NCBI GenBank assembly: GCA_015178975.1
Contig: WHVD01000001.1
Span: 124,001 to 188,000, forward strand
Length of the DNA stretch: 64,000 nt
Reading direction: 5' to 3'
Source: Hysterangium stoloniferum
Lineage: Eukaryota > Basidiomycota > Agaricomycetes > Hysterangiales > Hysterangiaceae
This document shows, piece by piece, positions 35,434 through 47,138 of the stretch (the stretch's first letter is position 1; every line of letters begins with the position of its first letter). The notes beneath the pieces were generated by a model. That model saw only the letters and a list, made by a program, of their open reading frames with translations. It did no database searches and was not told where the DNA came from. The translations under genes and the position numbers were made by a program.

Positions 35434-36095
35434 TGTTATGACTGGAATTCCTGCCAGACTCCAGGCACTAACTTATACGTACCTGTGCCCTACATGCACC
35501 CATTGTCAGTTTACAGGAATTCCTGCCAGACTCCATACGTCAGACTTGTCTACATTTGACTTCGTTATGTTGTGTATCAGTCACCGGAATACCCACCAGA
35601 CTCCATTTCTGTCTATGTCCGACCTTGTCCCACGCATCAGTCACCAGACCCCGCTCAGAAAACCTGTCATCCCTCTAACAGAGCCCCGTTCCCATTTTAG
35701 TCAAATGACCTGTCACAATTTGGACTCCACTCCCGCTCCGTTTCCCATTATGGTTTATGATTTGTCATGATTTGGACTCCGCTCTGTTCTGTCCTGTTCC
35801 TAACACCAAATTTGGTGTTTACTATTCTCGTTTTATGTTTTGCTAGTTTCATTTCATTATTACTGGATTTGGTATGTCATTCATTCCACGGTCTATATAG
35901 TCTGGCAGATGTTGTACATACAATCCAGTCAGAAAATCGGCTTAGATTCCCCCCAGTAATCTAATACATTTTCCGCTCTAAACTCCTACTTGAATCACAC
36001 CACTCACACTAGTTGGAGCCCACGGGCTCCGGTGCATCTATCTTATCTCTCTTATTTATCTCAACTCATGACCTCTCGACCTCTCGACCCACAAC

Positions 36096-36522
36096 TGTCA
36101 CAACTGTCACATGTCACATATTGTCACAAACATTCAAAGGTAATATTCGACAACTCTTCAACCTATCAAATTCAACTCGACAAAACCGAACATTATTCGA
36201 CACCATCAAATCTCTTTCGACATGTCTCATTTCGACATTATATATGATTTCATAATTAGTTCATAACATAGTCATAACGATATGACGAAAAGCATAAAAG
36301 GGCTACGAAAGGAGTGAGGGAAGTCAGTCGAAATATCTGTATATTAGTGATATTAGTAATCTACTTTGTCGTAACTTCTTCAACAAATACTTCCGTGAGT
36401 TCTCGCGACTGGTAATAGCCTCTTACTTCATCGACAGGGCGAATATATACTTCGTCGAATGAGGCTTTCGAGTTCGATTAGAATAATATTCGACTTTATC
36501 AAAGAATAATCGATTCGTGACA
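36096..36522 (+). repeat. 5' LTR of gypsy 2
   Basis: 427 bp, TGTCACAACTGTCAC...GATTCGTGACA; matches the right LTR nearly throughout. Confidence 0.93.
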
Positions 36523-37746
36523 GTATATTTCAACTATCAACTGTTGATGAAGCCCAGGACGTGATCCGAGACTACCAAAGCATCAAGTTCCACAGCACTT
36601 CAATCCGTGGCTCCCACTCCTTCACTGAGAGTTATTCGGCCATCGCGAATTCCAGTTTCTCCTTTAACCAAAACTAGAAGAACTGTGATGTCTTCAATCC
36701 GAGAACCCGAAGAAGTTCGAGAAGAACCGATCTTGCCAATTCAAGAATCTGAATCCCCTTTAACTCCTTTGCCCGAATCTCCACGACCTGAACCTGTTAC
36801 GTCTGAGGATGAAACAATGTTTCGACATTTCAGAGATGCACTCGGAAAAGTATTGAAGGACCAGATAGTTTCGAAGGAGCACAAAATCACAGTGAATAAG
36901 CCCGAAGAGTTTACCGGAGAAGAACCTTCAATGTTGAAGAATTTTATCGCTCAATGCGAAATGGTCTTTCGATCTCGACAAAAATCGTTTGAATCCGATC
37001 AATCGAAAATTACGATGGTAACTTCGTATTTCTGGAAAACGGCTCAAAAGTGATGGGAACCTTTTCTATTAAATCCCCCAATTCCTCTGCCATCTTTCCT
37101 TTTGGATTATCTCGATTTTCTAGATGAATTATATGCTCAGTTTGGAGAAATCGATGCAGAAGGAGAAGCCGAAGAAAAACTCGATAATCTTCGAATGAAA
37201 GCTCATCATCATGTTGCGAAGTATTCGATTCAATTTACAAGTCTCGCTGCTCAAACTCGATATGACGAATTCGCTTTACGATGACGATTTTATAAAGGAC
37301 TTCCGAATCAAATTAAGGATGAAATAGTGAAGCTTCAAGTTCAGCCCGAAAGTTTTGCCGAACTGCAAATGGCAGCCCTTTGACTCGATTCTTACTATTG
37401 GATGCGAGAGAATGAACGACAATGTGAAACAGAATCAAGTTCAACTCCGCGAAGATTTGAAAGAAGACAATCGACGACGCCTACGACCTATCCTTCGACA
37501 TCACGAACACCTTCGACTTCAAAACTGACAACTTTGACTTCAAGAACATTTAGGCCTTCGACTCAAGCGAAACCATCTTCGACAATTTTAGGACCCGATG
37601 GACAATTACTTCCTGCCAAATGAGACAGAAGATTTAAGGAAGGGTTATGTATATTATGTGGGAAGAAGGGTCATTCAGCAAGGGATTGTCCAAAAAGAAA
37701 AACTCGTCAAATAGCAAAAGGACGAATCGTTGAAGTTCAAGATTCG

Positions 37747-38565
37747 TGTTAGGATACACACACAGGGCGGGTTTCCGGAGAAACCCGCGGAATATCCGGT
37801 AGGACTTGGCTTCAGCTTATAGGCTGCGCCCTCGCTAGATCATGTTGTCCAATTTCAGACAGGCGGACGGGAATCCCGGGGAGTCCGGGCGGGGGTTCGT
37901 GGGTCGTGAGTCATAGATCGTGAGTCGAGAGTCGTGAATCGAGATAGTCGAGAGAGATAGATGCGCCAGAGCCCGTGGGCTCTGACTAGTGCGAGCGGTC
38001 TGATAAGAGTAGGGTTTTAGAGAGGAAAATGTATTAGATTACTGGGGGGAATCTAAGCTAATTTTCTGACTGGATTGTATGTACAACATCTGCCAGTTTA
38101 TATAGACCGTGGAATGCATGACATACCGAATCCAGTAATAATGAGACGAAACGAGCAAAACATAAAACGGGAATAGTAAACACCAAATTGGTGTTAGGAA
38201 CGGGACGGAACGGAGCGGAGTCCGAATCGTGACAAAGCATAACCCATAACGGGAAATGGAGCGGGAGCGGAGTCCTAAATCGTGACAGGTCATTTGACTA
38301 AAACGGGAACGGGGCTCGATTAGAGCGGTGACGGGATTCTAAGCGGGTCCGGTGACTGATGCGTGGGACGAAGACGGACATAGACAGAGACGGGGTCCGG
38401 GGGAAGTCCAGTGACTGATATGTGTCTTAATGAGGTCGAATGTAACGAGTCTTGACGTAACGGAGTCCGGGCGGGAAATCCTATAAACAGACAATTGGTG
38501 CTTGTAGCGCGTGGGGGCATACGAGTTAGTGCCCGGAGTCCGGCAGGATTTGTCCGGTCGTAACA
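37747..38565 (-). mobile_element. solo LTR 'A', minus orientation, inserted in gypsy 2
   Basis: 819 bp, plus-strand ends TGTTAGGATAC and GGTCGTAACA, flanked by ATTCG (37742-37746 and 38566-38570). It keeps many CpG sites that other A copies in the window have lost, so it looks comparatively young. Confidence 0.93.
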
Positions 38566-41500
38566 ATTCGACAACTCAATCCGACCAGTCAAATCAAGCA
38601 TCGAATGTTAAATCAGAAAATTGAAAAGAGATACTCTTCAGGCGTGTGAAGAGTATCAAAGAAGACTCGATCATGCCAAAAAAGATTCCTGTGTAATATT
38701 ACGAGCAGTAACAATTTCTGATTCTTTAATTATTGAACTTAAATCGAAAAAAATTCTGAAAATGAAAGCATTAATTGATTCAGGATCTAGTCATCTTTTT
38801 ATGGACAAAACGTTTGCACGACAAAACAATCTATCTTTCGACCAATTGAAAAATCCGTTGTCATTAAAATTAATTGACGGATCGACTCCGACATCAGGAC
38901 AAATCACGTATATGACTACATTACAAGTTTACTTTCCATCCGAACAAATTCAAGAATTACAATTCTTTCTAACCAATCTCGACTCGTCTTGTCAAGTGGT
39001 ATTAGGACTCAACTGGCTGAAGCAATACAATCCTGTGATTGACTGGTGATCTGGCCGTATATCGTTCGAACCTACTTCGACACCTTCGACAAATCCGAAT
39101 CCGATTCAACCGTCAATCGAAACATTATCGGAAGAGAAGCATGCTTCGACCTCAGCGAGTCATTCATCGACATCTGAGAAAATCTGTGAAGAATCGAAAT
39201 CCAAGACTGTTAATCCGAATATCAACATAGTCAATCAAAAGACTTTCTTACAAGCTGCGAAAGCAAAAGATTCTCAAACCTTTGTGGTCTTCATTCGTGA
39301 TGAATCTTTCAAGACTTGTAAGGCCTCTGGTGCAAAAACTATGACTTCGACATCATTCGACATACCGAACGTTCCGACCGAATATTCTGACTTCTCAGAT
39401 GTTTTCGACAAAAAAGAAGCTGAAGCTTTACCTCAACATCGAAGTTATGATCACGCTATCCCATTAGAAGAAGGAACTGTTCCACCTATGGGTCCGATCT
39501 ATTCGTTATCTGAGACAGAACTTCAAGTGCTACGAGAATATCTCCAAGAGAACTTTTCGAAGAAGTTTATTTGATCGTCGCAATCTCCTGCTGGCACACC
39601 GATTTTATTCGTTAAGAAGAAAGACGGAAGCCTACGACTTTGTGTCGACTATCGAGGACTTAATAAAATCACACGGAAAATCGATATCCACTTCCTTTAA
39701 TTCCAGATCTTTTGGATCAACTTCAAACAGCGAAATATTTTACGAAAATCGATCTCCGAGGCACTTATAATTTAGTTAGGATTGCTCTAGGAGATGAATG
39801 GAAAACAGCCTTTTGGACTCGATATGGATCTTTCGAATACTTGGTTATGCCTTTTGGATTGTGCAATGCTCCGGCAACCTTTCAACAATTAATGAACGAA
39901 ATATTTTCAGATTTACTTGATATTTGGGTAATTATCTATCTCGACGACATACTAATATTTTCCGACAATCTCAAAGAACATTTACGACAAGTTAGAGAAG
40001 TTCTTTGACGGCTTCGACAAAATCGATTATTTGCAAAACCCAAAAAATGCGAATTTCACAAAACCAGTGTCGAGTTTCTAGGATATGTTATTTCTCCTCA
40101 AGGCGTATATATGGACAAAGAAAAAATCAAAGTTATTCAAGACTGGCCCGAACTGCAAAAAGTCCACAACATTCAATCATTTTTAGGATTCGCGAATTTC
40201 TATCGAAGATTTATTCCAAGTTATTCTGAAATCGTTTTACCGTTGACTCAACTTACTCGAAAAAAGGTTCAATGGCATTTTGATGAAAAATGTCGACATG
40301 CATTTAACTATTTGAAAAAAGAATTTACTACAGCTCCAATTTTAATTCATTGGAATCCAGACTATAAACCTATACTCAAAACTGATGCTTCTGATCATGC
40401 TATAGCCTCAATATTCTCTATGCAGACTCCCAATAACAAGATTCATCCAGTCACTTATCATTCAAGAACACTTTCGACCTCCGAAATCAATTACGACACT
40501 TACGATAAAGAATTATTAGCAATATTCGAATCTTTCAAAATTTGGCGACATTATTTCGAAGGAACAAAAGAACCAATTGAAGTTTTAACAGATCACAAGA
40601 ATCTCGAATATTTTGCAACAACTCGAATTTTGTCTCGACGACAAGCTTGATGGGCAGAATATTTATCGACCTTTAATTTGATTATTCGATTTCGACCGGG
40701 AAAACTAAATTTGAAAACAGATGTTCTTTCCAGAAGAAACAATGTTTATCCAAATGAACCCGACTACTCGAAAAAGAATCCGACTAATCTTCAACCGGTA
40801 TTTACGAATGAGCAAATTCAAGCTTCCTTACATGCAACATATTATCTTCCAATAGCGAGAAAAGCTACTCTTATTATGGATACGGATCAACTATTGAAAG
40901 ATATATTTAAAGCTCAAAAAGAAGATCAATTTACTCTCGACAAGATTCGACAGATTTCCGACAGTACCGAAGAAGATTGGGAAAAGAACGAACAAGACTT
41001 TTTATGTTTCCGAAACAGAATTTACGTTCCCGATTATCAAACCCTCCGACTTCGAGTTCTTCAATCACGACACGATCATATTACTGCAGGCCATTTCGGT
41101 CAAATGAAAACGTATCGAACAATATACCGAGATTTCTTTTGGCCACGACTCCGACAAGATATTCAAAGTTTTATTCGATCATGCGTAACGTGTATAAAAT
41201 TGAAAACTCCACGACATCGACCCGTTGGATTACTTAAGCAACTTCCAATTCCTCTTCGACCATGGCATTCAATCTCGATGGACTTTATTGAACAATTACC
41301 GACCTCGAATGGTTACAACTCAATACTCGTAATCGTCGATCGACTTTCGAAACAAGCAATATTCATTCCAACTTATACTACGATCAACGCTCCCGAACTC
41401 GCTCGACTTTTCGTGTTACATGTCTTTTCAAAACATGGAGTCCCTAGTCATGTAACTTCTGATCGAGGATCCGAATTTGTATCGCATTTCTTTCGATCTC

Positions 41501-42449
41501 TCAGAACAGCACTCGACATGAAATTACATTTCACTTCCGGATATCATCCTGAAGGCGATGGACAAACCGAACGAGTCAATCAAACCCTCGAACAATATTT
41601 ACGAATATATTCTAATTATCAACAAGACAATTGGGCCGAATTACTTCCTTTAGCTGAATTCGCTTACAACAATGCACCTTCCGAAACAACTGGTGAAACA
41701 CCATTTTTTGCTAATAAAGGTTATCATCCATTGTTAGAAATTCACCCTGAAAAAGATCTAGCTTCTGCTCTAGCTCGCGATTATACGACAGATCTCGAAG
41801 CTCTACATAAACATCTCAAATCAAATATCCAGAAAGTGCAAAAATGTTATCAAAAATATTTCGACATACATTGAAAAGAGTCTTTTGACTTTCCAATCCA
41901 TTCTCAAGTCTTTGTACGATCCGACTTTATTCGAACCACTCGACCATCAAAAAAATTATCGGAAAAATTATTAGGCCCATTCAAAATCATTGCTCGACCA
42001 GGATCTCATTCATATACATTAAAACTCCCCAATCACCTCAAAGGAATTCATCCTGTCTTTTACGTTTCAATGTTAGAACCATTTTATCCCAATACTTTCC
42101 CAAATCAAAAACAACCTCCTCCTCCTCCAATTTATGTTGAAGAAGAACCCAAATATGAAATTCGAGAAATTTTGGATTCAAAATTCGATAAAAGATATAA
42201 GGATTCATTACGATATTTAGTTGCTTGGTTAGGTTACGAAGGAACAGACGAAGAAACTTTGTGGTTAGGCTCTCAAGATCTCGAACATGCTTTCGACCTT
42301 ATCGAAGAATTTCATCAAAAATATCCAAATCTTCCACGACATTAAAAATTTCATTCAATTATTTTTCAACACTTACTTCAACATCTATTCGACAAAATCG
42401 AAAAACATATCAAAACGCAAAAAACATCAATTAATCAAAATTTTAAGTA

Positions 42450-43287
42450 TCTACAAATCTTCAATTCCTTTCTCTCTCAATTCCTCCATCTTATCAAACC
42501 ACGCCCTCCTAAATCTACCACTATTCACACTAATGTCAGTCTCTTCACTAAAATCGCCACTTTTGACCAATTTCTTCGACAAAACTGAAAAATCCTTTCT
42601 GAATGCTTTCACCTCACCGATCAAGTCTTCCATGGTATCTTCTAATTTCGACATCCTTTCGCCAATCAATTTTATTTCTTTCTCAAAGTCCTTATCCGAC
42701 TGATGTTCCGACCTTCTCGACTGTCTAGAAAAATTCGACAATCTTGACATGACCTTGTGACGATTATTTTTCCTTTGTCCAAGCTTTCGAATTCCTGGAC
42801 TACCATCTTCATTTTCGTCTTCCGATTCTTCAATGACGTTTCGACTCTTTTTTCAATTACGACGCAGTTTTCCGGCTGGCCTATTCACGGTCCAGTAGCA
42901 AGCCCGATGTAATCGATTGCACCAATTGCAATTCGACGACGCATTACTTTTCTTACACACGAAATTCATGTTGAAACACATTGTGCAACTGGAAAAAACG
43001 AATTAGCAAAATTCGACAAAAGTTCGACAAAACCGAAAAATTACGCATTGTCCAATTTTGTCTCAAATTCCCATTGCATCCCAATTCCTTTACGAGTCAC
43101 CTTATTGTATGGTTCTTCGCAATCTTCAATCCGTTTCTTGGGAATTTCTTCTAAAAAATAACTAATTAACTAATTTTGAAGAAATCCCAGAAACGACTTA
43201 CCAACCGCATCAACAATCTCATTTCTATCCTCGAAACCCAAAAACTCGGATCCTGATTCGAGTTGATCGACTTCTATATCAGACATT
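42450..43287 (-). other. antisense accessory reading region of gypsy 2 with zinc cluster and coiled coil
   Basis: Antisense to gag-pol, between the chromodomain and the 3' LTR, in the same position as in gypsy 1. An ATG-initiated acidic N-terminal part (MSDIEVDQLESGSEF) comes first. Next is a Cys cluster at about 43.0-42.9 kb with exact spacing C-X2-C-X6-C-X8-C-X2-C-X6-C, matching fungal Zn(II)2Cys6 domains, and then a Lys/Glu coiled-coil segment (about 42.70-42.55 kb). Consensus intron signals (GTAAGT/TTTAG and GTAATT/TTCCAG) separate the first segments. About one break. Treat as a fossil; role unknown. Confidence 0.62.
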
Positions 43288-43366
43288 GATTGAAGAACAC
43301 AAAAATAGACAATGAAAAAACTTTTCAAACTCCGACCTCGTGGGCTCGGTCACAAAGGGAGGATAC

Positions 43367-43796
43367 TGTCACAACTGTCACATGTCACATATTGTCACAA
43401 ACATTCAAAGGTAATATTCGACAACTCTTCGACCTATCGAATTCAACTCGACAAAACCGAACATTATTCGACACCATCGAATCTCTTTTGACATGTCTCA
43501 TTTCGATGTCATATATGATTTCATAATTAGTTCATAACATAGTCATAACGATACGACGAAAAGCATAAAAGGGCTATGAAAGGAGCGAGGGAAGTCAGTC
43601 GAAATATCTGTATATTAGTGATATTAGTAATCTACTTTGTTGTACCTTCTTCAACAAATACTTCCGTGAGTTCTCACGACTGGTAATAGCCTCTTACTTC
43701 ATCAACAGGGCGAATATATACTTCATCGAATGAGGCTTTCGAGTTCGATTAGTAGAATAATATTCGACTTTATTGAAGAATAATCGATTCGTGACA
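43367..43796 (+). repeat. 3' LTR of gypsy 2
   Basis: 430 bp, preceded by the purine tract AAAGGGAGG; ends GATTCGTGACA. Confidence 0.93.
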
Positions 43797-43981
43797 ATGA
43801 CCTCTGACCTACAACCCCTTGACCCACGAACCCTGCCCAGACTCCCCAGGATTCCTGTCCACCTGTCTGAAATTGGGCAACACAATCTCACGAGGGCACA
43901 GCCTATAAGCTGAAGCCAAGTCCTACTGGATATCCCACGGGTTTCTCCAGAAACCTGCCGTGTATGTACCCTAACAGACCT

Positions 43982-44920
43982 CCTAACTAGTATGATTTCT
44001 ATTGTCAGCCCCCCAGCATAGATACTCTTTGCTCTTGACCTTAGATCTTAACACTACATCACATTACCATAAATTATGTGATAGCTGATCCAATTTAAGA
44101 ATTATATAATTTCTTGATTTTTGTGATGTGGAAGTCATACAGGCAACCTCATACAATGAGAGCCTTACATCAGGAAAGTCAAAAGGGGGTATGTTCTTGG
44201 AGTGTCTATACCACTCAGACCTTGCAGACAAAATATAATTTCTTGGTATATGATAGTACATATGTATGGTATGCACAATACACACAGTACATGGCAATAT
44301 GCATGGTGCATGGTACACATGATTTATCCTAGTATAATATTATAAATTATATAATAATAAATCAATTAATTTGAAACCATTAATCAGAGCAGATATATGT
44401 TTTTTATCAAAAGGGACATATTGTGAAGCAGTAAACAAAAAAAATTGATTCAAAATGTGGAAATGATGTGAAGAAATGAAAAAACAGAAGAGCTTGAAGC
44501 CATGTCCATAAAAAATATAAGAAGGGAACTTGAAGAAAAAAATAATGACTCCAAAAGGGGTCTGGGAATGGTGCCAGAGATACCAATGAATGTGGACTTT
44601 AAAAAAGACATAAACATTGCTGGGTGTGTTTGGTGCATGCAGACCTGCCATGGATGTTTATATTAAAGTTATAGTGAAGTCAGAGTGGGAGATGGCATAT
44701 TGAGAGTGGGAGATGGTGTATTAGTGTAACTTGCCCTTACCACATTGTTTCATTTGAATGGTGTAGTGAGGTTAGAATTTACCTCTACAGCAGGAGCTGA
44801 TTCATATATGTGATCTTCCCTGCCACTTATGTCTGTGAAGGATATCTAAAAAATAGAAAGAAAATTCAGTTTAATTTAAAGAAATATATGAGAGGATGTT
44901 TACACTGTACTTGTACCAGC
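43982..44920. other. AT-rich intergenic, no gene recognised
   Basis: Short frames only. CpG is almost absent, as in old methylated repeats. Confidence 0.4.
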
Positions 44921-45907
44921 TGTTAGGACCAGGAAACCTACCAGGCCCCAGATCCCACTTCATAAGCACTTATCTCTCTTGTTCTAGGATGATTTGTCAC
45001 CCAGACTCTGCCCAGATGTCCTAGACCTTTCAGATGTCCTAGACCTTCCAGATGTCCTAGACCCTTCAGATGTCCTAGACCCTCCAGATGTCCTAGACCC
45101 TCCAGATGTCCTAGACCATCCAGATGCTTGAAGATCTCTGTACCAATCCACCCCTGAGTCTGTTTGACATGCATTCATTTATTTGTTATTGTGTCCCCTG
45201 CACTTGTTTTCTATTCCATCTCAATCCTTATCTTTAGTATGGTCTATGCTTATATGCTGTGCTCTTGCACAATTGTTGAGTCCAATGTCAGGCAGGACAC
45301 AGGGAACTGGTGGAGTCTGGGAATACAAAGAGATAGAGATAGGAAACTAAGGGCTCTGAGAATACATTCTGTCTCAGTTGGAGAGCCCACAGGTTCTGGG
45401 AATATGCTGATGTATAGTTTTATTGTAGGTAGAATACTAGGTTGGTGCTAAGTTGATTTTCTGATCAGATTATAAGTACAAACATATATATACTAGACTA
45501 TACATACATATGTATAGAACTAAAGATTAGTGTACTACTAATTCAGTGAGATAAAAAGACAAAATGGGTGAACAAGAAACAAGTGTTAGATTCCCTATGA
45601 TTTGGACCCCCACAACTTATTTTACCTTGTAACCCTCCAGCACTCCACTACTGGTATCCCTGACCATGGTGTCACTGCTTGCAGCACCCTGACTGACACC
45701 TGTTCTCCTGTAGATTACCTTTTTGGTCATCCTATCCTGTCTCCATCCTGATGCTCTCCTCTCACCAGTTCTACATGTAAATTTTATTTGCCACTTCACA
45801 ACCTTTAGAATACTTATGTTTCATCTCATTTAGTTTTAGTTTCATCCTTGTTCTTTTTCCTGGTTCCCTTGACCCATCATGACTTCTCACTTCCTTGATC
45901 AGCCTTC
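44921..45907. repeat. degenerate LTR-like sequence, possible LTR G relative
   Basis: Begins TGTTAGGACCAGGAAACCTACC, similar to the end of LTR G (TGTCAGGAACCAGAAAACC when read in its own direction). No matching right end found, so boundaries are uncertain. Contains the 18-bp minisatellite below. Confidence 0.4.
45008..45125. repeat. 18-bp minisatellite, about 6.5 copies
   Basis: Tandem CAGATGTCCTAGACCCTC units with C/T variation. The minus strand reads a GLGHLE/GLGHLK repeat, which I regard as a by-product of the 18-bp period. Confidence 0.9.
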
Positions 45908-45912
45908 TGATC

Positions 45913-46455
45913 TGTTATGACCCGTTCCCGGATGTTTCAATATCCGACTTCTGATCTCCGACTACAGAACATCATAGTTACCGTATCTTCCGCATTCTTC
46001 CCTTGTTCCGCATTTGGTAATTTTTCCGTTGACAAGTATTCACTCATTTGTCTATTATATTCCCGTTTCAGAATATTGTCTTCCCAATATGACTTATTGT
46101 ATTCCCGTTTAAGATTACTTCCATTTCCATCTTATTATGGTCTCAGTTTGTAGTACAATAACGAGAAGACTTATATTAGTTTCCGCGAATTTGTACTTTA
46201 CTTTAGGTCTGATATTGACTTAGTTTCTTATTCCTTCTTCTGTCTTTCTGTATCTCAATATTCAGAACTCTTCGGAACTCTGAATATCCATATCTTCCAT
46301 TGTAAGTCTTACCTCTGAAATTAAGGACTTTGAGCATTTGTGTAGAGGTGCAGCACATAAGCTGAAGCCAACGTCCTGACCCTATCCGACAAGTTCCCGA
46401 CTTTCCGGTGACTTTCTGATAGTTCTGGAATAAGTTCCCAACATGGTACTTAACA
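45913..46455 (+). mobile_element. solo LTR 'C'
   Basis: 543 bp, TGTTATGACCCG...GGTACTTAACA, flanked by TGATC (45908-45912, 46456-46460). Same family as the 3' LTR of gypsy 3 at 58439-59015. It carries the CACATAAGCTGAAGCCAA motif at 46354-46371. Confidence 0.92.
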
Positions 46456-46460
46456 TGATC

Positions 46461-46707
46461 ATCTGTCACACTTTCTTATAAAGACCCTATCATGTGTGCT
46501 ATAGTTTGTCAGTTTAAATATCAACTTAGATTACCCCCTGTATATTTAAGTCCTTTGCTTGCTTCTAATACTTTTAAAGATGTCATTGGCCAGCCATGAC
46601 TCTTATTCCCATGACCCTTAGCATTTTGGCCTTCCAGTTGATTCAGCTAAGTATTGTCTTCAGTCCCAAATCATACTACTTGCACTACTCAAAATACCAG
46701 AGCACCT
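46461..46707. repeat. degenerate LTR family B fragment
   Basis: Matches 23390-23640 and 35150-35428 (TTGGCCTTCCAGTTGATTC, AAAATACCAGAGCACC) and stops abruptly where the BCS1-type fragment begins. Confidence 0.5.
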
Positions 46708-47138
46708 GATCAAGAAAATCCAAGACCTTCATGGAATCCATTTTGAAAACAAGTTATTCATCAGAGAGGTGGCAGAGCAGACTGAAGGATTTTCATTTGC
46801 TTTCATGAAAGAACTATCAGTAATCATGACTAAGAGTCCTCATGATAATCTCTTCTCACAATTTTGCAGCTTTATCTTATTTCTTCTTCAAGTTGTCCAT
46901 GATAAATCAGCAGCATTCCTGGAACTCAAAAGGTCTGACCAAGTCAACCATGAAAACTCAAATTAAACAACTGATCATTCAGATCAACACAGGAAAGGAA
47001 GTGAAAGAAGAAAACTCTCAAAGCAGCGGCAGGGGTGGCAACTACTTTTGGTTTTCTACCTGCCTTCATCTGACACAGTGATTATGGGATGTTTGGCAGA
47101 TTGACTGTCACATCTGATTGGTAAGTGAGTATATAGTG
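46708..47138 (+). pseudogene. truncated, CpG-decayed third copy of the BCS1-type AAA gene
   Basis: Aligns with 13871-14295 of tandem copy 1, including the intron before the last exon and 15 bp past the stop, so it is a genomic, not a retro, copy. It starts in mid-exon after the NRPSRFD region and lacks both Walker motifs. At about twelve places a CpG of copy 1 is TpG or CpA here, while other bases are largely kept; a small insertion and deletion near the LELK segment also shift the frame. Non-functional. Confidence 0.9.

Larger units (their letters stand above)
36096..43796 (+). mobile_element. Ty3/gypsy chromovirus (gypsy 2), complete ends, broken
   Basis: Fossil element of about 7.7 kb (about 6.9 kb without its inserted solo LTR), with LTRs at 36096-36522 and 43367-43796 (TGTCAC...GTGACA). 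Parts: gag (about 36.6-37.6 kb), zinc knuckle LCILCGKKGHSARDCP, protease ALIDSGSSHLFM, reverse transcriptase ([13 protein letters not shown], about 39.6-40.2 kb), RNase H, integrase (about 41.0-41.9 kb) and chromodomain (about 42.15-42.33 kb). A 1-kb 3' region holds an antisense reading region. Several breaks. LTRs are nearly alike, so it is younger than gypsy 1. The 5-bp flanks (ACAAC, ATGAC) do not match cleanly. It uses CGA arginine codons heavily. Confidence 0.92.
35434..43976 (+). repeat. solo LTR 'A', interrupted by gypsy 2
   Basis: Left part 35434-36095 and right part 43797-43976. Ends TGTTATGACT...CCCTAACA, with the 5-bp duplication GACCT at 35429-35433 and 43977-43981. It is a member of the gypsy 1 LTR family. 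It must predate gypsy 2. Confidence 0.85.

Noticed and set aside
45617-45799. 60-codon minus-strand frame in AT-rich sequence
   Set aside because: Short, no motif, embedded in degenerate repeat sequence.
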